A stretch of 64,000 nucleotides of DNA from Ottelia alismoides (GCA_037367405.1 JAZKJV010005531.1:558001-622000), one strand, 5' to 3'; positions 45,662 through 61,099 are shown, counted from the first letter of the stretch. A program made the numbers and translations. The notes: generated by a model not told the origin, from the letters alone.

Positions 45662-48600
45662 CAATAAATCCCAGATTCATCAACACTATTTATTATTATT
45701 ATCTCTATAGCTTAAGAAATTCACTAACTTTATATAACAATTAACATTATTTAACAAATAACATGTTGTAAATAATTAAACCCTAATTCTATGTGAATAA
45801 ATAATTATATTATGGTGTCTATATTTCATGTGTTTCTTATCTATTAAAAATCAAATAGAATCAATTTAATATTATATATATAATTTAACAATAAATATAA
45901 GTAAAAAATAATAAAAAAATAATAGAAGAAAATAAAATAAGTATTTTAATACTTTAAAAATACCTGCAAAATTATTATTATGTATATATGATGTATTTCC
46001 TTTTTTAGTTATATATGAAAGTTGGAGATCTCAAAAAGATCTACAACTTTCATGTTAATTTTTTTTCTTAATTCAACTCCTATCAGTTTTCTTTTGGATT
46101 TTAAAATGATTTATTCATTTTCTTTTTATTTGATAGGGCCACCTGGCCTGATCAGATCTCTCCACCTGGTCAACCCTTTGACCATACCCGCCTCTCTTCT
46201 TGATCGTATGATCATCTTGATCAGACAGTCGTCATTGGCCCATACCCGCTCACCTCATGACCCTATGATCGATCTGATCAGAGAGATCTTGCACCCACGC
46301 TCACGATGATCTCCACCCTTAGATTGAGCCATCGGACATGGTTGGGGAGTTATCCCCAACCTCCGGTCCACCTCTGTAAAAAAGGTGTGACATGTGTTCA
46401 ACTGCTCGCATTCTCACCATTTCATCAACTTCTTTTACGAAGTTACCGACCAATTGACACCTCCAGTCTAACCTACTAACTTCCCTCTCCTTCGTGCTAA
46501 CTTCCACAGTCTCAGAGAACCACATATGCGATCAATCATGGTGATTGAAACCACCATGAAAACCAATCAACCACCTTCATCATCATCTTCTTCAAATAAC
46601 CCTCGTCGGAGCCAATTTAAGGGGTCCACCCTTAAGCGAAGAAATCCCTATCCATCTCTCCTCTTTGTGATAGGAAGAAGGAGATCGGTTGAGCAATCAT
46701 GGTGGTTTTCTTCTGGTGAGACTCGTGGCTATTATGCCATGCTACAATGCTCCTCAAGCGACTGCTCGAGCTTTCTCATGTGACTGCGGAGATCAAGCGA
46801 TGATCAGAGGCTCGATCTAAGCCTCATCTGGAGCCACCGCATCTGTTCACGAGCTTCTTCATATTTCCAGGTAATTAGGTTTTTGCTTTATTCTTATTTT
46901 CTTCGAATCTCCATGCCTTGTATATAGAAGCCAACATCAATTTAAGTGGTTCCTAACATCCACCCATTGACCTTCTTCTTCCTGAATCTCAACTAATCCC
47001 TCATTTCTTCTTCGTGTGAGCGAGGAAGAACCAACCAAGTCTCCCACCTTCTACGCTTCTAGGACCTCCATTCCATTCACTTCTCACTCGTATACAAGCC
47101 CATTTGCTTTGGTTATAGTTTACTAACGATTCCAGGTTGATTCTCCTTCAATAATCAGAAATCAGAGAGATCTCCATTCTAGTGCTTCATATCTGATGAA
47201 CTCGTGTCGTTAACCATCTTCGGAATGTCCCACGCTTTCATCTTGCGATAGAGACCTTTTCAAGACTTTCAAGATTCTCCCTCGACATGTGGATATATTA
47301 GGAGGTCAAGGCAGAGCTTTGGTGACCTCACCGGAGCACAATCCTCTCCATCGAGTAAGGAAGAGAGGGACGAACCTTCAGCGTACAACTGCCATATGAT
47401 CAGATCTCCTTGATCTGATCTGACGGTTATGATCTCCTACGAGCCAGAGGTCCAAGCCTGCAGCCTCGGTCTTCATTGAACCAGATCCAAAACACCCGAC
47501 ACTTCCACGTGGACCGAGTCACGAGCCAGTTATCTGAGCATGGACCGTGCATGCATCACACATGCGGTTTGGGCAATTTGCAGCAATATCCTGCCAACTT
47601 ATCATAATTGCAAAATTCCCTCATGTAGGGGGTCAACGGTAAATTGAGCAGTGGGTTTTCAGTATTTTCATTTTAGTCCTTACAAGGACTTGTTTGTGAT
47701 GAATTGCATTGTTTTTATTCAAGTTTTATTGCACTTATGCCCCTACATTCAATGTTGAGTAACTTGAGCATTATGAATCCAATTGATGCAATTTCAATTT
47801 CATTGTGAAGCTAACTTAATTCTATTTGATATGGCACGATGTGCTTATTTAATATCATTGTGTTCATTATCTTGATTTTCTAACATGCATGGAAATGTTT
47901 TAAAAATATGCATTTTATCATATTATGATGCATTGTTTTATTTTCTTTTGACCTAGATCATGTATCAATCATTTAACATGAATATTAAAAACTAATTAAT
48001 TATGTTGATAGCTCGTGTCCCTGTGTTCGATCCTTGACTTGCCAAGGATATAAATTAAAGCTGAGACACTCTTCGTAGAGATTTCACTTTGTTCTAATTG
48101 AGAGCTAGTTAGACATATTACAACAAGTGATTATTAGCATTGTCAATTAGTGATTAATCATATTGCTCCATTACCGAGGACATGACTTCATTAATATAAT
48201 TAATTTTGATTTAATTTTTTTGTTAAATTGATTATTTATTATTTAGGTCAAAGCTATTTGTATTGAATTACTTCATTGTTTTTGTTTTATACATGTGATG
48301 TGCATTAACTTGATAATTCTTTGAATCATTTTTAATCATTTCTCTTTTGTGCCAAGGCCCATGGATTCGAGAATGCTTAGAGACTTATGGAGGTTGGTGC
48401 TCATAACTCTGAGTTGCAGCAAAGAGGAGACGCAAGAAATCCCTTCGAGAGCTTGAATATTATCGAGTTGTCTTTTTATCTGTTATATATTATCTTGTGT
48501 TGTATATAATCTATAATATTTGTAATTGGACATTATTATTGCTTGTGTTGAGTCTGTTTCACCTTCATTGGGTGGGTCTCAACTTGAGTCATAGATTTAG

Positions 48601-51600
48601 GGTTTAGGCACGTGACTATTAGAGATACTTTCGATTGATTATTTTCATGTGCTTGAATCATAAATTAGGACACATTAACTGCATCTTGGAGACTCATACA
48701 TATCTTAAGATTCATGAGATGCGCTTATGATATATTTGATCTAGCCAAACTTAACCAAATTCTATCCCGCTAATAGAACTCATGCTTAGGATGCCGCTTT
48801 TTATGGACTTGCATTCATTTAGACATTAACTTTAATACAATCTTGCATCCACATGGAGAGAGCTGGAATCACTGTAAGTATCTCTAACATGAGCATGCAT
48901 CATAGTTTTCCGTTTTCATTGGCTTTTTTCTCGAATTCTCCCTCGATTTATGACTTAGGAATTTTAAAAGGAAACAGGACTGGTCGGTAAACGATGATTT
49001 ATGTGCTCAAAATACTAATATAGTGATACCCTAATCTTTAAAAATGGGACTTTTAATGCAAGTTGACCTAACGAAAATGGAGCTAAAATTCATCTTGTGT
49101 TGGGAGAGCTAACTCCACATTATTCGCAGGTACATTTTGTATATTGAGAGGTGAGGACGCATCCTTAGGTTAGTTCCCAAATCCTACTTAAGCATGCTTG
49201 TAATGGACTCAAATTATATAATCACCAATAAAAGAGACAAGATAACTTGACCATACATTTTAATCTTCATGTGTGAGTTGGTTAATTATACTTAATTATG
49301 ATTTTGTTAACTTCTCCCTAAAACCCTAGAGTTCCATTTCTTTCATCGCCTGAGATTCAGTTATCTTAATAGATTCAGCTAATCCTAATGTGTCCCAGTC
49401 CCCCACCCTTAGATCTACATTGTGCACACTTAGGCTACTTTTCATCCTAAGTATGGGGGGGACCATGTTGTCTCTGATTGCTCACCTTGAGTCACTTGAT
49501 TCATAGCATATCTCTTTATTTAAGTTATTTCTCAGCTTAAGTATAAGGGACCTGAGTCGCTATATTTTACTAACATATTATTTTCACTCATTCATGCACC
49601 CTCATCTTGATTTAGTTCTTATACATCTCCTCATATTTAGTATGAGCTATGGCTTCATATCACCTTGTGTTATGAGGACATGACACCACCTAAGTATAGG
49701 GGATGTACCGTACATATTTCATATACTTTAGCCATAGCTCATATTTCAAAATTTTCAAACTTTTTGGGCTAAGGGTAACATATTAGTTTGGAACTGATTT
49801 TTGTAAAAATGATTTGGAAACTTTTATATACCTATTTCGATACGATTTTTAAAAATATTTTACATGTTTTGTAAAAATACTATTTTACTTGTTTTGAAAA
49901 AATCCTTTGTAAAATATCTGGAAAACCTATAACTGTGTGACATTGTTATGAAAATATTTTACTTATGTTTGAAAAATAGGGTATTTACTTGTTTTGATTT
50001 TTTTTTGTAAAATGTTCGGGAAATATATATTATGTGACATGGTTTGGAAAATAGTTTTCAATTTGTTTTCAAAATCAATGTGTAATTGAGATTATAATAA
50101 TTGTGTTGTAAATAAACTTAACTCTTTTAACTTCAAATTTTTAAAAATTTAAAAAATAACAAATCACAACCAACTAATCAGTGGTGTTTCCTTGACACTT
50201 ACACATTCACTCAAGGCTTGTTGAGATTCTTACACATTCACTCAAGGCTTGTTGAGATTTATAACACTTGGGTCCTATAGGGTCTTAGACTTAATAATTC
50301 ACACTTCTCTAGTTAAAAGATCTGTGTGCTATATCGCATGCTTAATCTCCACCTCCAAAAATGACCAACACCTCACATGCACGATTGCATTCATGATAAG
50401 ATGAGATGAGGTTTCACTTGAGGAACTATGATTTGATATTTGAGTTTGGACCTGATCTTATGATTCTCGAGGATGAGATAAAATTAATGAAAGCTTCATG
50501 ATATTAGAGTGTCATCAATCTTAGCCAGTATGAGGACTTGATTCTTATACTAATATATTGATATAAACCTAAATGCAAGGGTGTGATAAAGCTTAATAAA
50601 AAAGTTGATCAGTGTGAGCCAAATCTTGGTAAAAGCAATGGAGCCAGTCAAAAAGAAAAAAAGAAAAGAAAGAAGAAAATGAAAGAAAAGCTCATGTATT
50701 CCAAAGATAAAATTCAAAAGAGCTTATGAGAATGACAAGCTCTCCCAGCCTTTTAAGTGTTCACTTGGACCAAAATCTTAGGCTTTTTATGAGTCGAGCT
50801 AGTACCTCAAAAAGGGCTCTGCATCGTATAGTGATACAAGTCTGGGTATCGAAGGTATCTTAGATACTCAAAAGAGGCACACCTCGATGCATTCCCAGGA
50901 TAACATGTACATACCACTCGACCTCTTTTGACGGACACACTGATTAGTAACAAAATAAATGTGTTAGATTAATAAGGCACTTGAGAGAACTCTTGCTCCA
51001 ATGAGAGGGAGAGCAGAAATGACACAAACCCTAATCACTCTATCATCTGTCCTTTCATATACAATTTTTAATTCTGACAAACTAACTGGATGGTGAATTG
51101 AAGCAAGAATAGATTTAATCCCTGGCATTGAGGATTAGGTCCTTAGGAGAGTCTCTTGGATTGAAGCTTTGTCTCAACTATACTCTTGTGAATGCAGTCG
51201 ACACATAAAGTCATATATTTTATGTGTGTGTATTTTCAGAGAGTCTGATCATTAGAGAAGTTAAATTCCTTTTGATTAAGACACGGTTTAGCTTAGAGTT
51301 TTAGGATCTCTAAAATCGAGTGTTCTGAATTGACTAAGCCTTGTCATTACACATGCACATGTCAGAGAATTCACTAAATCACTAATTTATTCTTTATGTA
51401 TTAGCTCAAGGATGAGCTTAGTTTAAGTATAGGGGGTGATAAGTCATAGATTCATCAGTGCTTATTATTATTATCATCTTTCTAGCTTAAGCAATTCACT
51501 AACTTTATTCAACAATTAACATTATTTGATAAATAGCATGTTGTAAGTAATTAACCCTAGTTCTATGTGAATAAATAATTATATTACGGTGTTTTTATTT

Positions 51601-54107
51601 TATGTGTTTCTTATTTGTAAAAAAATCAAAAATAAATTAGTTTAATATTATATATATCTAATTTAACATTAAACATAAATCAAAAAAATAATAACACAAA
51701 AATAACAAAAGAAAATAAAATAAATATTCATGTATATATGATGTATTTCCATTTTTAGTTCTGTATGAAAGCTGTAGATCTCAAAAAGATCTACAACTTC
51801 ATGTTAAAAGTTTTTCTTTATTCAACTCCTAACTACTTCTTTTGGATTTTAAAATGATTTATTCATTTTCTTTTTATGTGATTGGGCCATGAGGCCTAAT
51901 CAAATCTTTCCACCTGATCGGCCCTTTGACCATACATGCCTCTCTTCTTGGCCGGTTGATCATCTATGGCCATTGTTGGCACATACCTCTCACCTAAAGA
52001 CCCTCTGATCGATCTGATCAGAGAGATCCCATCCACCCACACCTGCGATGATCTCTACCCTTAGATTGAGTCATCAGACGGTTGGGGAGTTATCCCCGAC
52101 CTCCGGTCCACCTCTGTAAGGAGGTGCGACCCATGTTCAATGGCCCACATTCTCTCCATTTTGCCAATTTCTTCAGCGAAACTACTGACCAACTAACACC
52201 TCCAGTCTAACCTGCTAACTTCCCTCTCCTTCGTGCTAACTTCCATAATCTAATATACCCACCCCTACGACTAATAGTAGTGGATGAAACCACCGTGAAA
52301 ACCACCCAAATCGCCTTCATCTTCATCATCTTCTTCTTATTCAAATAACCCTCACTGGAGCCAATTTGAGGGATCAACCCTTGAGTGAAGAAACCCCCAA
52401 CCATCTCTCATCTTTGTGACAAGAAGGAGACCGATTAAGCGATCATGTCAGTTCTATTATGGTGAGACCCATGGCTATTACGCCATGCCACAACGCTCCT
52501 TGAGTGGTTGTTCAAGCTTTCTCTTATGGTTGCGGAGATCAAGAGACGACTGGAGGCTCGATCTGAGTCTCATCCCAAGCCTCCGCATCCATTTGCGAGC
52601 TTCTTTAGATTTATAGGTAATTAGGTTTTTGCTTTCTTCTTGTTTTCTTTGAATTTTCATGCCTTGTATATAGAAGCTGCCATCGATTTAAGGGGTTCCT
52701 AACCTCCATCGTGCATCAATGACGTAGACGGGAGGAATCACCCATTGACCTTTCACCCACATTTTTCTTTGTACGAGCGAGGGAGAACCCAACTAGGTCC
52801 CCCACCTTCTACGCTTCCAGGACCTCCATTCCTTTCACTTCTCGCATGCATACAAGCCCATTTGCTTCGGCTATGGTTTGCTAACAGTTGCATATTGATT
52901 CTCCTTCAATGGTCAGAAAATTGTAGAGCTCTTTGTTATAGTGCTTCATTTTCGATGAACTCGTGTCGTTAACCATCTTTGGAGTGTCCCATGCTTTCGC
53001 CTTGTGACGGAGACCTTCTCCGGACTTTCACGATTCTCCCCCGACATCTGGAGATAGCATGAGGTCAAGGCGGAGCTTTGGTGACCTCACCGGAGCATAG
53101 CCCTCTCCACCAAGTAAGGATGGGAGGGAAGAACCTTCAGCGTACAATTATCGTAGGATCATATATCCTTGATCTGATCCGACGATCATGATCACCTACG
53201 AGCTAGAAGTCCAAGCCTGCAGCATCGGTCTTCATTGAATCAAATCCGAAACACCCAGTGCTTTCACGTGGCCCGAGCCTCAAGCCAACCATCTGAGCTT
53301 GGACCGTGCGTGCATCAACGTACGGTCTAGGCAATCTGTAGCAATATCCCGCCAACTTGTCAGAATTGCAAAAATACCCCCGCGTAGAGGGTCAATAGTA
53401 AATTGAGCAGCGAGTTTTTATTATTTACACTTTAGTCCTTACAGGGACTTGTTTTGTGATGATTTCTATTGTTTTTATTATAGTTACGCACGTGCATTCA
53501 ATGTTGAATAACTTGAGCATTATGAATCCAATTGACGCAATTTCAATTTCATTGTGAAGATAATTTAGCTCTCTTTGATATCTCATGCTTGATTATTTGA
53601 TTTGATGTTTAAATAATGATCTATTTATTAGAATTAATATGTGTGATATTATTCATATTAATTGTCATATAGCTTCTAGTTAATGCATAAATTGGATCCT
53701 TATCTTTATCTAAATGTAGCTCAAGTCTTGCATGTAACTTAATGGCATAAATATGTACTTATATGCATGTGCTTATTTAATATCATTGTTTTCATTGTGT
53801 TGATTTTCTAGCATGCATGAAAATGTTTTATAAAGATGCATTCTGTCATAGTCATACATTCTATCATATTGTGATGCATTATTTTGTTGTTCTTTTTACC
53901 TAGATCATGTATCAATCACTTAGCATAAAGATTAAAATCTGATTACGTATGTTAATAGATTGTGTACATGTGTTCGGCCCTGGACTTTCCCAGTATATAA
54001 ATTAAAGCTGGGTCACTCTTAGTATACATTTTACTCGGTTCTGATTGAGAGCTAGTTGGTCATATTACAACGAGTAATTATTAGCATTGCCAATTATCGT
54101 TTAATCA
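45662..54107 (+). mobile_element. Element A, second copy
   Basis: Copy of 3174-11619 with no differences noticed. 5' LTR 45662-48160, PBS 48163-48180, internal 48161-51436, hairpin array 49425-49746, 31-bp tandem repeat 50198-50259, PPT ending 51436, 3' LTR 51437-54107. Its flanks (CATGG/CACGG) are also identical to copy 1, so it was copied along with its surroundings and not inserted separately. Confidence 0.88.
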
Positions 54108-54278
54108 CACGGTGACCATGGATCCTAAAAGACGTGACATGATTTTGTCTAAGGCAAACACTACGACAAACATTTCCTTCTTTGTGTCGGTGTAATTCCC
54201 ATGATCCTAATTAGGACTTTACTTGCATAGTGGATAGCATACGATATTCCTTCTCTCCTCTATCCTAACATGACCCTA
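54108..54278 (-). pseudogene. RNase H 5' half, second copy
   Basis: Copy of 11620-11790 with the same decay. Confidence 0.6.
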
Positions 54279-55293
54279 ACTGCAAAGTTAGAAGCGTCCA
54301 TCATGATATCAAAGGGAAGAGACCAATCCGAGGCACGTAGGATAGGAGCATCCATGATCTTCCTCTTAAGGAGCTCGAAGGCTTCAAGACTCTTGTCATC
54401 TACAAGTAACTACTTTTCCTTTCCTAAGAGTTCTATTAGCAGTCAGGCAGTCTTTGAAAAATCCTTTATACATCTTTGATAAAAATTGACATGCTCGAGG
54501 AATGACTGCACTTACATAATGTTGGTTGGTGGTTGGAGTTTCTTAATCACATCCACCTTGGCAAGGTCAACTTCCATTCTTCTCTTGGAGATGATGTGCC
54601 CTAGCACAATGCCCTCTTGGATCATGAAATGGCTCTTCTCCCAAGAGAGCTCCAGATTCACCTCACTACACTTCTTGATGTCAATCCAGATGAGATAAAC
54701 AAGAGTCAAATGAATCGAAGTGGATCAAGAAGTTGTCCATAAAAGACTTCCAAGAAGTCGCCCACCATCTCGATAAATATTGTAATCACGCACCGTTTGA
54801 AAGTCCGGGTGCATTGCATAACCCAAATGGCACGCGCATGAATGAGTAAGTGCTGAATGGACATGTAAAGGTGGTCTTCTCCCCGGTCCTCAAGAGTGAT
54901 GGTTAATTAATTGTAGCACGAGTACCCCTTCAAAATGCAAAAGAATTGTTTCCCCACAGGTCTCTCCAAGATCTAATAAATGAATGGTAAGGGGAAATGA
55001 TCTCTTTTCGTCGAGGAACTCAGACATTTGTAATCCACGCAAACATGCCACGATGTGGGTACTCATGTCACAATCTCCTCTCATTACGAGTTTGTGACTG
55101 CCTGGAGTCACGCCTTCTTAAGGACTACATGAAGTGATTCCACCCACTTAGAATCAAAGATGGGATATATAAACCTCGCATCACACCATTTCTTTATTTC
55201 TTTCTTAACTACATCTCGTAACTTTGGATTCAGCTTGTGTTTGAACTCATGGGAGGGCCTAGCACCTTCCTCAAGTAAATATGGTGTAAGCAC
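54279..55293 (-). pseudogene. Reverse transcriptase, second copy with an extra frameshift
   Basis: Copy of 11791-12803 with the same FMDN box. It carries an AA insertion at 54820-54821, which shifts the frame just after the RMPFG-like (here RVPFG) stretch and removes the TFTCPF...FLEVF open frame seen in copy 1 (12218-12403). This is the only indel found between the two large copies. Confidence 0.88.
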
Positions 55294-55918
55294 AAGACAG
55301 GGTTAATCACGCAAAGATCAAGCATGCTCCAGCCTATCGCCTTGTTATTCTGTTTAAGAATCTCTAGCAAGAGAGATTCTTGTTCTCCGATCAGGTTGGT
55401 GCTGACAATGATCAGGAACTTCTGAGGTAGGCCCACAAGGAAGGCATACTTCAATGTAGGGGGAAGAGGTTTGAGCTCGGGAATGGTATGATCATATAGA
55501 ATGCTTAGCCCAACTGCCTCTGAATCTGGCTCTGTGGTGGATGTGGTTGGATCTGCTATAATTGTAGCCACCAATAGATTCGGCTCGGGAGTCTGATCAC
55601 TAAAGTATCAAAACAATCGGCAAAAGCTACGTCTGACTCATCATCCTCGTCCTCTGGTTAACCTGAAGGGAACATGTATGACAAGCTGAAGCTGGCTTCT
55701 GAGTCCTCGTGGACGTAGGGAGATGCATCGGAAAGGTCTCTTACGAGTAAGGTTTGATCCCGCAGAATTTGTCGAATTGCCACATTTACATTATCCTCTC
55801 ATGGTGAGAGGGGTTCGTTAACCCACGCTGACTACTGTTGTCAGTGACTAATTGTGTCAACTATATAGCACTCGACTTTCGACAAGAGATACTATGTACT
55901 TCTCTCTAAATAAGGTCT
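55294..55918 (-). pseudogene. Protease-RT connecting region, second copy
   Basis: Copy of 12804-13428; the PELKPLPPTLKYAFLVG frame (55230-55574) is unchanged. Confidence 0.7.
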
Positions 55919-56529
55919 CTACCATTTCGATTGATGCATCTCTAACTCTATACTTTCATCATGTGCATGAAAGCGTATCTTTCCTAGAGTATAATAAAAT
56001 ACAGCTCTAGTCGTCCTCAAAAAAGGACGAGCAAGGATAATTTGTGAATCTGTCCATCTTCGGAGATACTCCATATCTAGGACCGTGAAGTCCACCTTAT
56101 ATTGCTTCCCCTCGATGTCAAGGATAACGTCCCTCAACATTCCCTTAGGTCTCTTAATAGATCGGTCTATCATTGTAGAAGTGCTCTCGATCTCCTAAGA
56201 GAATCTAAACCTAGATGATCTAGGAGGGAATAAGGTAATAAATTGATAGAGGATCCGTTATCGAGTAGAGTGCGAGCAAAAGATGTGTCAGATATCTGAC
56301 TAGTGATGAAGCGGGCACCCAAATCTCTCTTCTTCCTTGGAATCCCATTTATGATTGCATAGGTGGTGGCTATGGATAACACATGTTTTACGGTTCTCAT
56401 TTTCTTCTTCTTACTAGTCCTAATAGATGTGCATCTCACCTTTAGATACTTCTTGAATGCAGGAACCATATCCACTAAGTGAAGGAAAGGGATCTCAACT
56501 TTGGCATTTCCACAGTAGATCCTTTCCAT
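55919..56529 (-). pseudogene. Aspartic protease region, second copy
   Basis: Copy of 13429-14039 with the same frameshift and the same LDNGSS active-site motif. Confidence 0.85.
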
Positions 56530-57877
56530 CTCTACGGCATCTTTATCATTTTTTCAGAAATTTTCCTCTTTACCTTCGACAAGGCCTCAGGGAAATGGAT
56601 TATTGGGGGCTCAGGATGTAAAACAGAAACATCATCATCTGAGTTTATATTGAATTCAAAATTCTATTGTACATTACTCGGACTATGACTTGGACTCTGT
56701 ACAAAACTCGACTGACATGCAGAAAAAGGAACTGAAACTGCTGGAAAAACTATTGGTGGTGGTGCATCCATGGAAGTCTTCTCATCTCCTGAAGACTCAT
56801 TGCTAGAGATCATGCTCGATGTCGCTTTATTCTTCTTTTTGGATTTTTTTATTTTTTTTTATTTTTGAGGATTCGAATCCCTCTGGTAATCCTGAAGGTA
56901 GTGCTAGTGATTCTCCTCCTCTAAGCTCTCCATAGGGGAGGGCTCATCAGTATCATTTGCTCCTCTCCGTCATGCCAGATCATGGGTTTGCACGGTCCTA
57001 CCACTCTTGAGATTAATATGGTAAATATCATGCGGTAGAATCTCATGTTATGATTCAATAAAATCGGAATAGTATACATGATCCCTCTAGCAGCTCTTTC
57101 CTTGGTTCAAGTTATTTGGGTTAACTTGAACCTGTGCTGGGATGGAGGTCCTAGGGGTTGTAAACTCATCTCGCCAATATGAAAGCCGATTGATAGTAGC
57201 TCTCTGATCATACTGTTCATTGTGGATGAGTTTCAATTCATCTAAGATCCTCTAAAAGTCGGAGGTATCGGAAAATGATGCCTCATGATCCTGCCTATGT
57301 GGAAGATGAAATTAAACATGATGAAAACACTTAGACCCCTGATGGACTTGTTGACAGTACTGGCTCTGTTGAGGGGGTTGCTGTTGGTACTGAAGAAGCC
57401 TTGATGGCCCGATTGCTGCTGCAGAGGGGAGGGATACTTACAGTACCGGGATTGAGGGGGTATTGGATATGTAGTGGGTACTGAGGGCGCTATTGTGGTT
57501 GTTGTTGGGTGGAGTTGGGATCATTGATATACTAAATCCCATTTACCTCCCACACATGCGGAGGTTCCTCGATGATTGTCTCGATGGTTGGCTATGTGAA
57601 CTGGCTCTCGTGGAACTCAGGTTGACCTTGAGCCCACATGTTGTGAGGCCCCTACATGGACTGCTCCTAAATGTGGTGCACTCTATAGAAGAGAGCAAGG
57701 GGTGCAAACGAGGCATCTATCCTAATCTTGGACATCTTCTTAGCTAATTTCATCATTTGTCTAGGTATCTTGGCGAGGTTCTCCCACTCGGCGAGCTTGT
57801 GTATCTCGCTCACCTTCTTCTTGATTTGGTCAAACTTGGTTAATTTATCGTTATTCCTGTGTTGGGGAGTAGGTCAT

Positions 57878-59585
57878 TCACCAGATCGATGACAGCTGAT
57901 ATGCCCACCTCATGATGTATGGAGAGGGAGGTGGTGTATCATAATCCCTAGAGGTGGTTTTGGTGCAACTGGTCTCTACCATCTGCTCAAAAATCATCCA
58001 TACTACATCGACTCCTCTGTTCAAGTAATTGCCTCCACATGCGGCACTCACTAATCCTTGGACCTCTTGAGTCAGGCCACTATACAAGTTCTGGACCAAG
58101 ACCGGGTTATCGATATCGTGACATGGACACTTCTGAATCAAATCTTTGAACCTCTCACATGCCTCGCGGAAAGGCTCATGGGACATCTGTGTGAAGCTCA
58201 ATATATGGGATCTCATCAGATTAGTCGTACTCAGGGGGTAGAACTTCTTGAGAAATGGGTCCTTCGATGTTGCCCACGTAGTGACAATATTCCCCAAATT
58301 CTTAAGCCAATACACGACTTTGTCTGCTATAGCGAATGGGAAGGCCCTAAGACAGATGTAGTCCTGAGAAATATCAGGTCGTCCTAGGTTGTCAGAAACC
58401 ATCTCAAACTTCTGCAGGAACATATATGGTTCCTCTACTACATTGCCATAAATTTTGGCAGGATTGTCAAAAAATGATGCTTCAACTCCCCAACATTTTG
58501 TGGAACGACTGGCCTAAGCCAATTCTCATTATGCGCGGAATTGAGATTGTAAGCATCCCTCATAGATTCCCCCTCTTGTCCATTTCCTCCCCCATTCCTC
58601 AACTGACCAATCTCTTCACATCAATGTTCACTACGCTTCTCACTAATCCTTGGACCTATGGAGTTAGGACACTATACAAGTTCTGTACGAAGATCGAATT
58701 GTCGATATCGTGGAACAGACACTTCTGAATCATATCTTTGAACCTATCCCATGCCTCGTGGAAAGGATCATGGGACATCTTTGTGAAGTTTGATATTTGG
58801 ATCTCGTCCGATTAGTTCTACTCAGGAGGTAGAACTTCTTGAGAAACAAGTCCTTCAACGTTGCCCACGTAGCGACAACCTTTTCAAATTCTTAAGCCAA
58901 TACGCGGCTTTGTCTGCTACAGCAAATGGTAAGGCCCTAAGATGGATGTAGTCCTCAAAAATATCAGACTGTCCTAGGTTGTCACAAACCAGCTCAAACT
59001 TCTGCAAGAACATGTATGGTTCCTCTAGTGCATTACCATAAAATTTTGGCAGGAGTGTCGGAAACTTATGCTTCAACTCCCCAACATTGGGTGGAACGAC
59101 TGGCCTAAGCCAATTCTCATTCTGCGCAGAATTGGGATTGTAAGCATCCCTCATAGATTCCCCCTCTTGTCCATTTCCTTCCCCATTCCTCAACAAACTA
59201 AGCTCTTCTTAAAAATGTTCACTACGTTGCTCGGCTTGTGCCAGTCTAGCTAGGATATCCTTCAATACGTCATTGTCTTCCTCTTCATCAAAGTTATTTT
59301 TGGTAGGCATCTTGTTCACCGGTTCATCTTCTTCACCTACATAAGTGGAGGGATTAGAATTAGTACGAGTAGAAGAAGCTAATCTAGAAATAGTGAGGTA
59401 AGAATCTACTTAGGTGTGAGAAGAGAAAGGAGGAAATGTTTGGGTCTAACCTTCCTCAGAAAAGAAAGACACTTGCTAATTTTAGCTTCAAGGATATGAT
59501 TACCTTGAAGCCAAGGGAGCTTAGGAAGAGAGTCATCCCTAGCCTGTGAGGACAGTCGGTTTGGGGTGTTCAGTGAAAGGCTCAC
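57878..59585 (-). pseudogene. Athila-type Gag with tandem duplication, second copy
   Basis: Copy of 15388-17095 including both duplication units. Four substitutions lie here (58080, 58683, 59408, 59544). The change at 58080 turns NLYNGL into NLYSGL, and those at 59408 and 59544 fall in the upstream part of gag. The upstream spacer 56530-57877 (copy of 14040-15387) carries changes at 57259 and 57576. Confidence 0.85.
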
Positions 59586-61099
59586 GAAGTCCTAACAAAA
59601 ATCACTATGATCCTCCATTATCCATGTCAAGAGAAGCGATGTAGGAGCATGATTTCAAATTAAGGAATGATCGGAAAGGTTCTAAAAGCGTGGTCTTTGA
59701 ACGCACACCCCTGAATGCAAACACAAATCAAACCCCAAATTCACCAAATGTATACAGTGAAGGTCACAATAGTTTGGCCAAATATCTTTTTAGTTTTAGT
59801 TAGGTGATAATACAATCTTGTACGTTCATTTACACATAGTGGAGTCGGATTACGCCCAACAATGCTCTTGATAGCTCCCAATCAAAGGAGTGATCTTCCT
59901 GAGATGTCAGGCTTTAATCTCACATACCTAAGGAGACTACCATGCTTACACAACCGAAATGTATTTCTAAGGTCGAAGACAAACCCTTGCAGCTCCCAAA
60001 TCTGCAAGAGTCGGAAATGTAGACTTAGGGGGCAAGTCCAGGGATTTGGGCTCTAACCTTAGTAACTTCATTCTCACCAATTATGTCTATGGGTAAGTAC
60101 ATGTGTCCAAGGATGGGGTTGCTCTGCCGAAAATAATTTCACTTTTTATGATTTTTTTGGTCAAAGTTATATTAACAGTCTTGATTTTAAGCGGTTATCA
60201 CTTGTAAATTAATCCACCACTCGGCACACTTGTCGACAGTCCTGATTCCTTTAATTTCCTAAGTTCTTAAGAAGGAGATCGAAAAAAGTTGATGCAAAAT
60301 CAAAAACAACGATGGATGCCAATTTAGGAGACTTACAATGCTTCCTAGCTCTCTATGTGTGGGATGCAATACAAAATTGAATTTTTTACAGTATATGCAA
60401 ATGCAAGCGAGGAAACTGCTCCTAGCATAAATTTCCATTAGTCAATAAGAATTAAGTTGAATATTTGACTAAGTGAAACATTTACGGTGTGTCTTATTAG
60501 GTGTTAAGTATGGTCATAGATTAAACGAGCAAAGCAAACAATATTTGACCTATGAAAAATCTCTAAGAGTTACGAGTGTAGGTCCAACCTATGAGCCACT
60601 CAAGCCGAGCCCCACTCTCAACATGAGATTAAAACATGTCTTGACACATCATAAGAAAAAATATCCAAGTCGGGTGTACATACGCGAGATCCCAAATGGG
60701 AACTGCTGTAAAAGTGCAATTATTATTATTATTTACAAAAAATAAATAAATGCATAAATTAAAAACCTAAGAACTATACATTCTACCATGACTCTACTAG
60801 ATCTTAACTATTACGCATCCTTGTAGCATGTTGGTCCTCAGAAGCTCTTGCCTCCGGTCACTCGAGATGTGTTGGCTTTCGAGAAATCCACTCCAAGTAT
60901 GTCGGATCCTTCACACAAAAATAAGATAGATGTCAAAGAGAGAATACACAAAATAACATACATAAATGAAATGAAATAAAGAAGGAAAATGTTGAAAATA
61001 AATGGAGCAATATATACAAGAACCTCGGGGGGTCAGACTACTTAAGGGGTGCAAAAACCTAGTTTCAGGATTTTCTAAAAATTTATCCTAAATCGCATC
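59586..61099 (-). other. Athila-like leader, second copy
   Basis: Copy of 17096-18609 with substitutions at 59686 and 60064. No gene. Confidence 0.5.
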
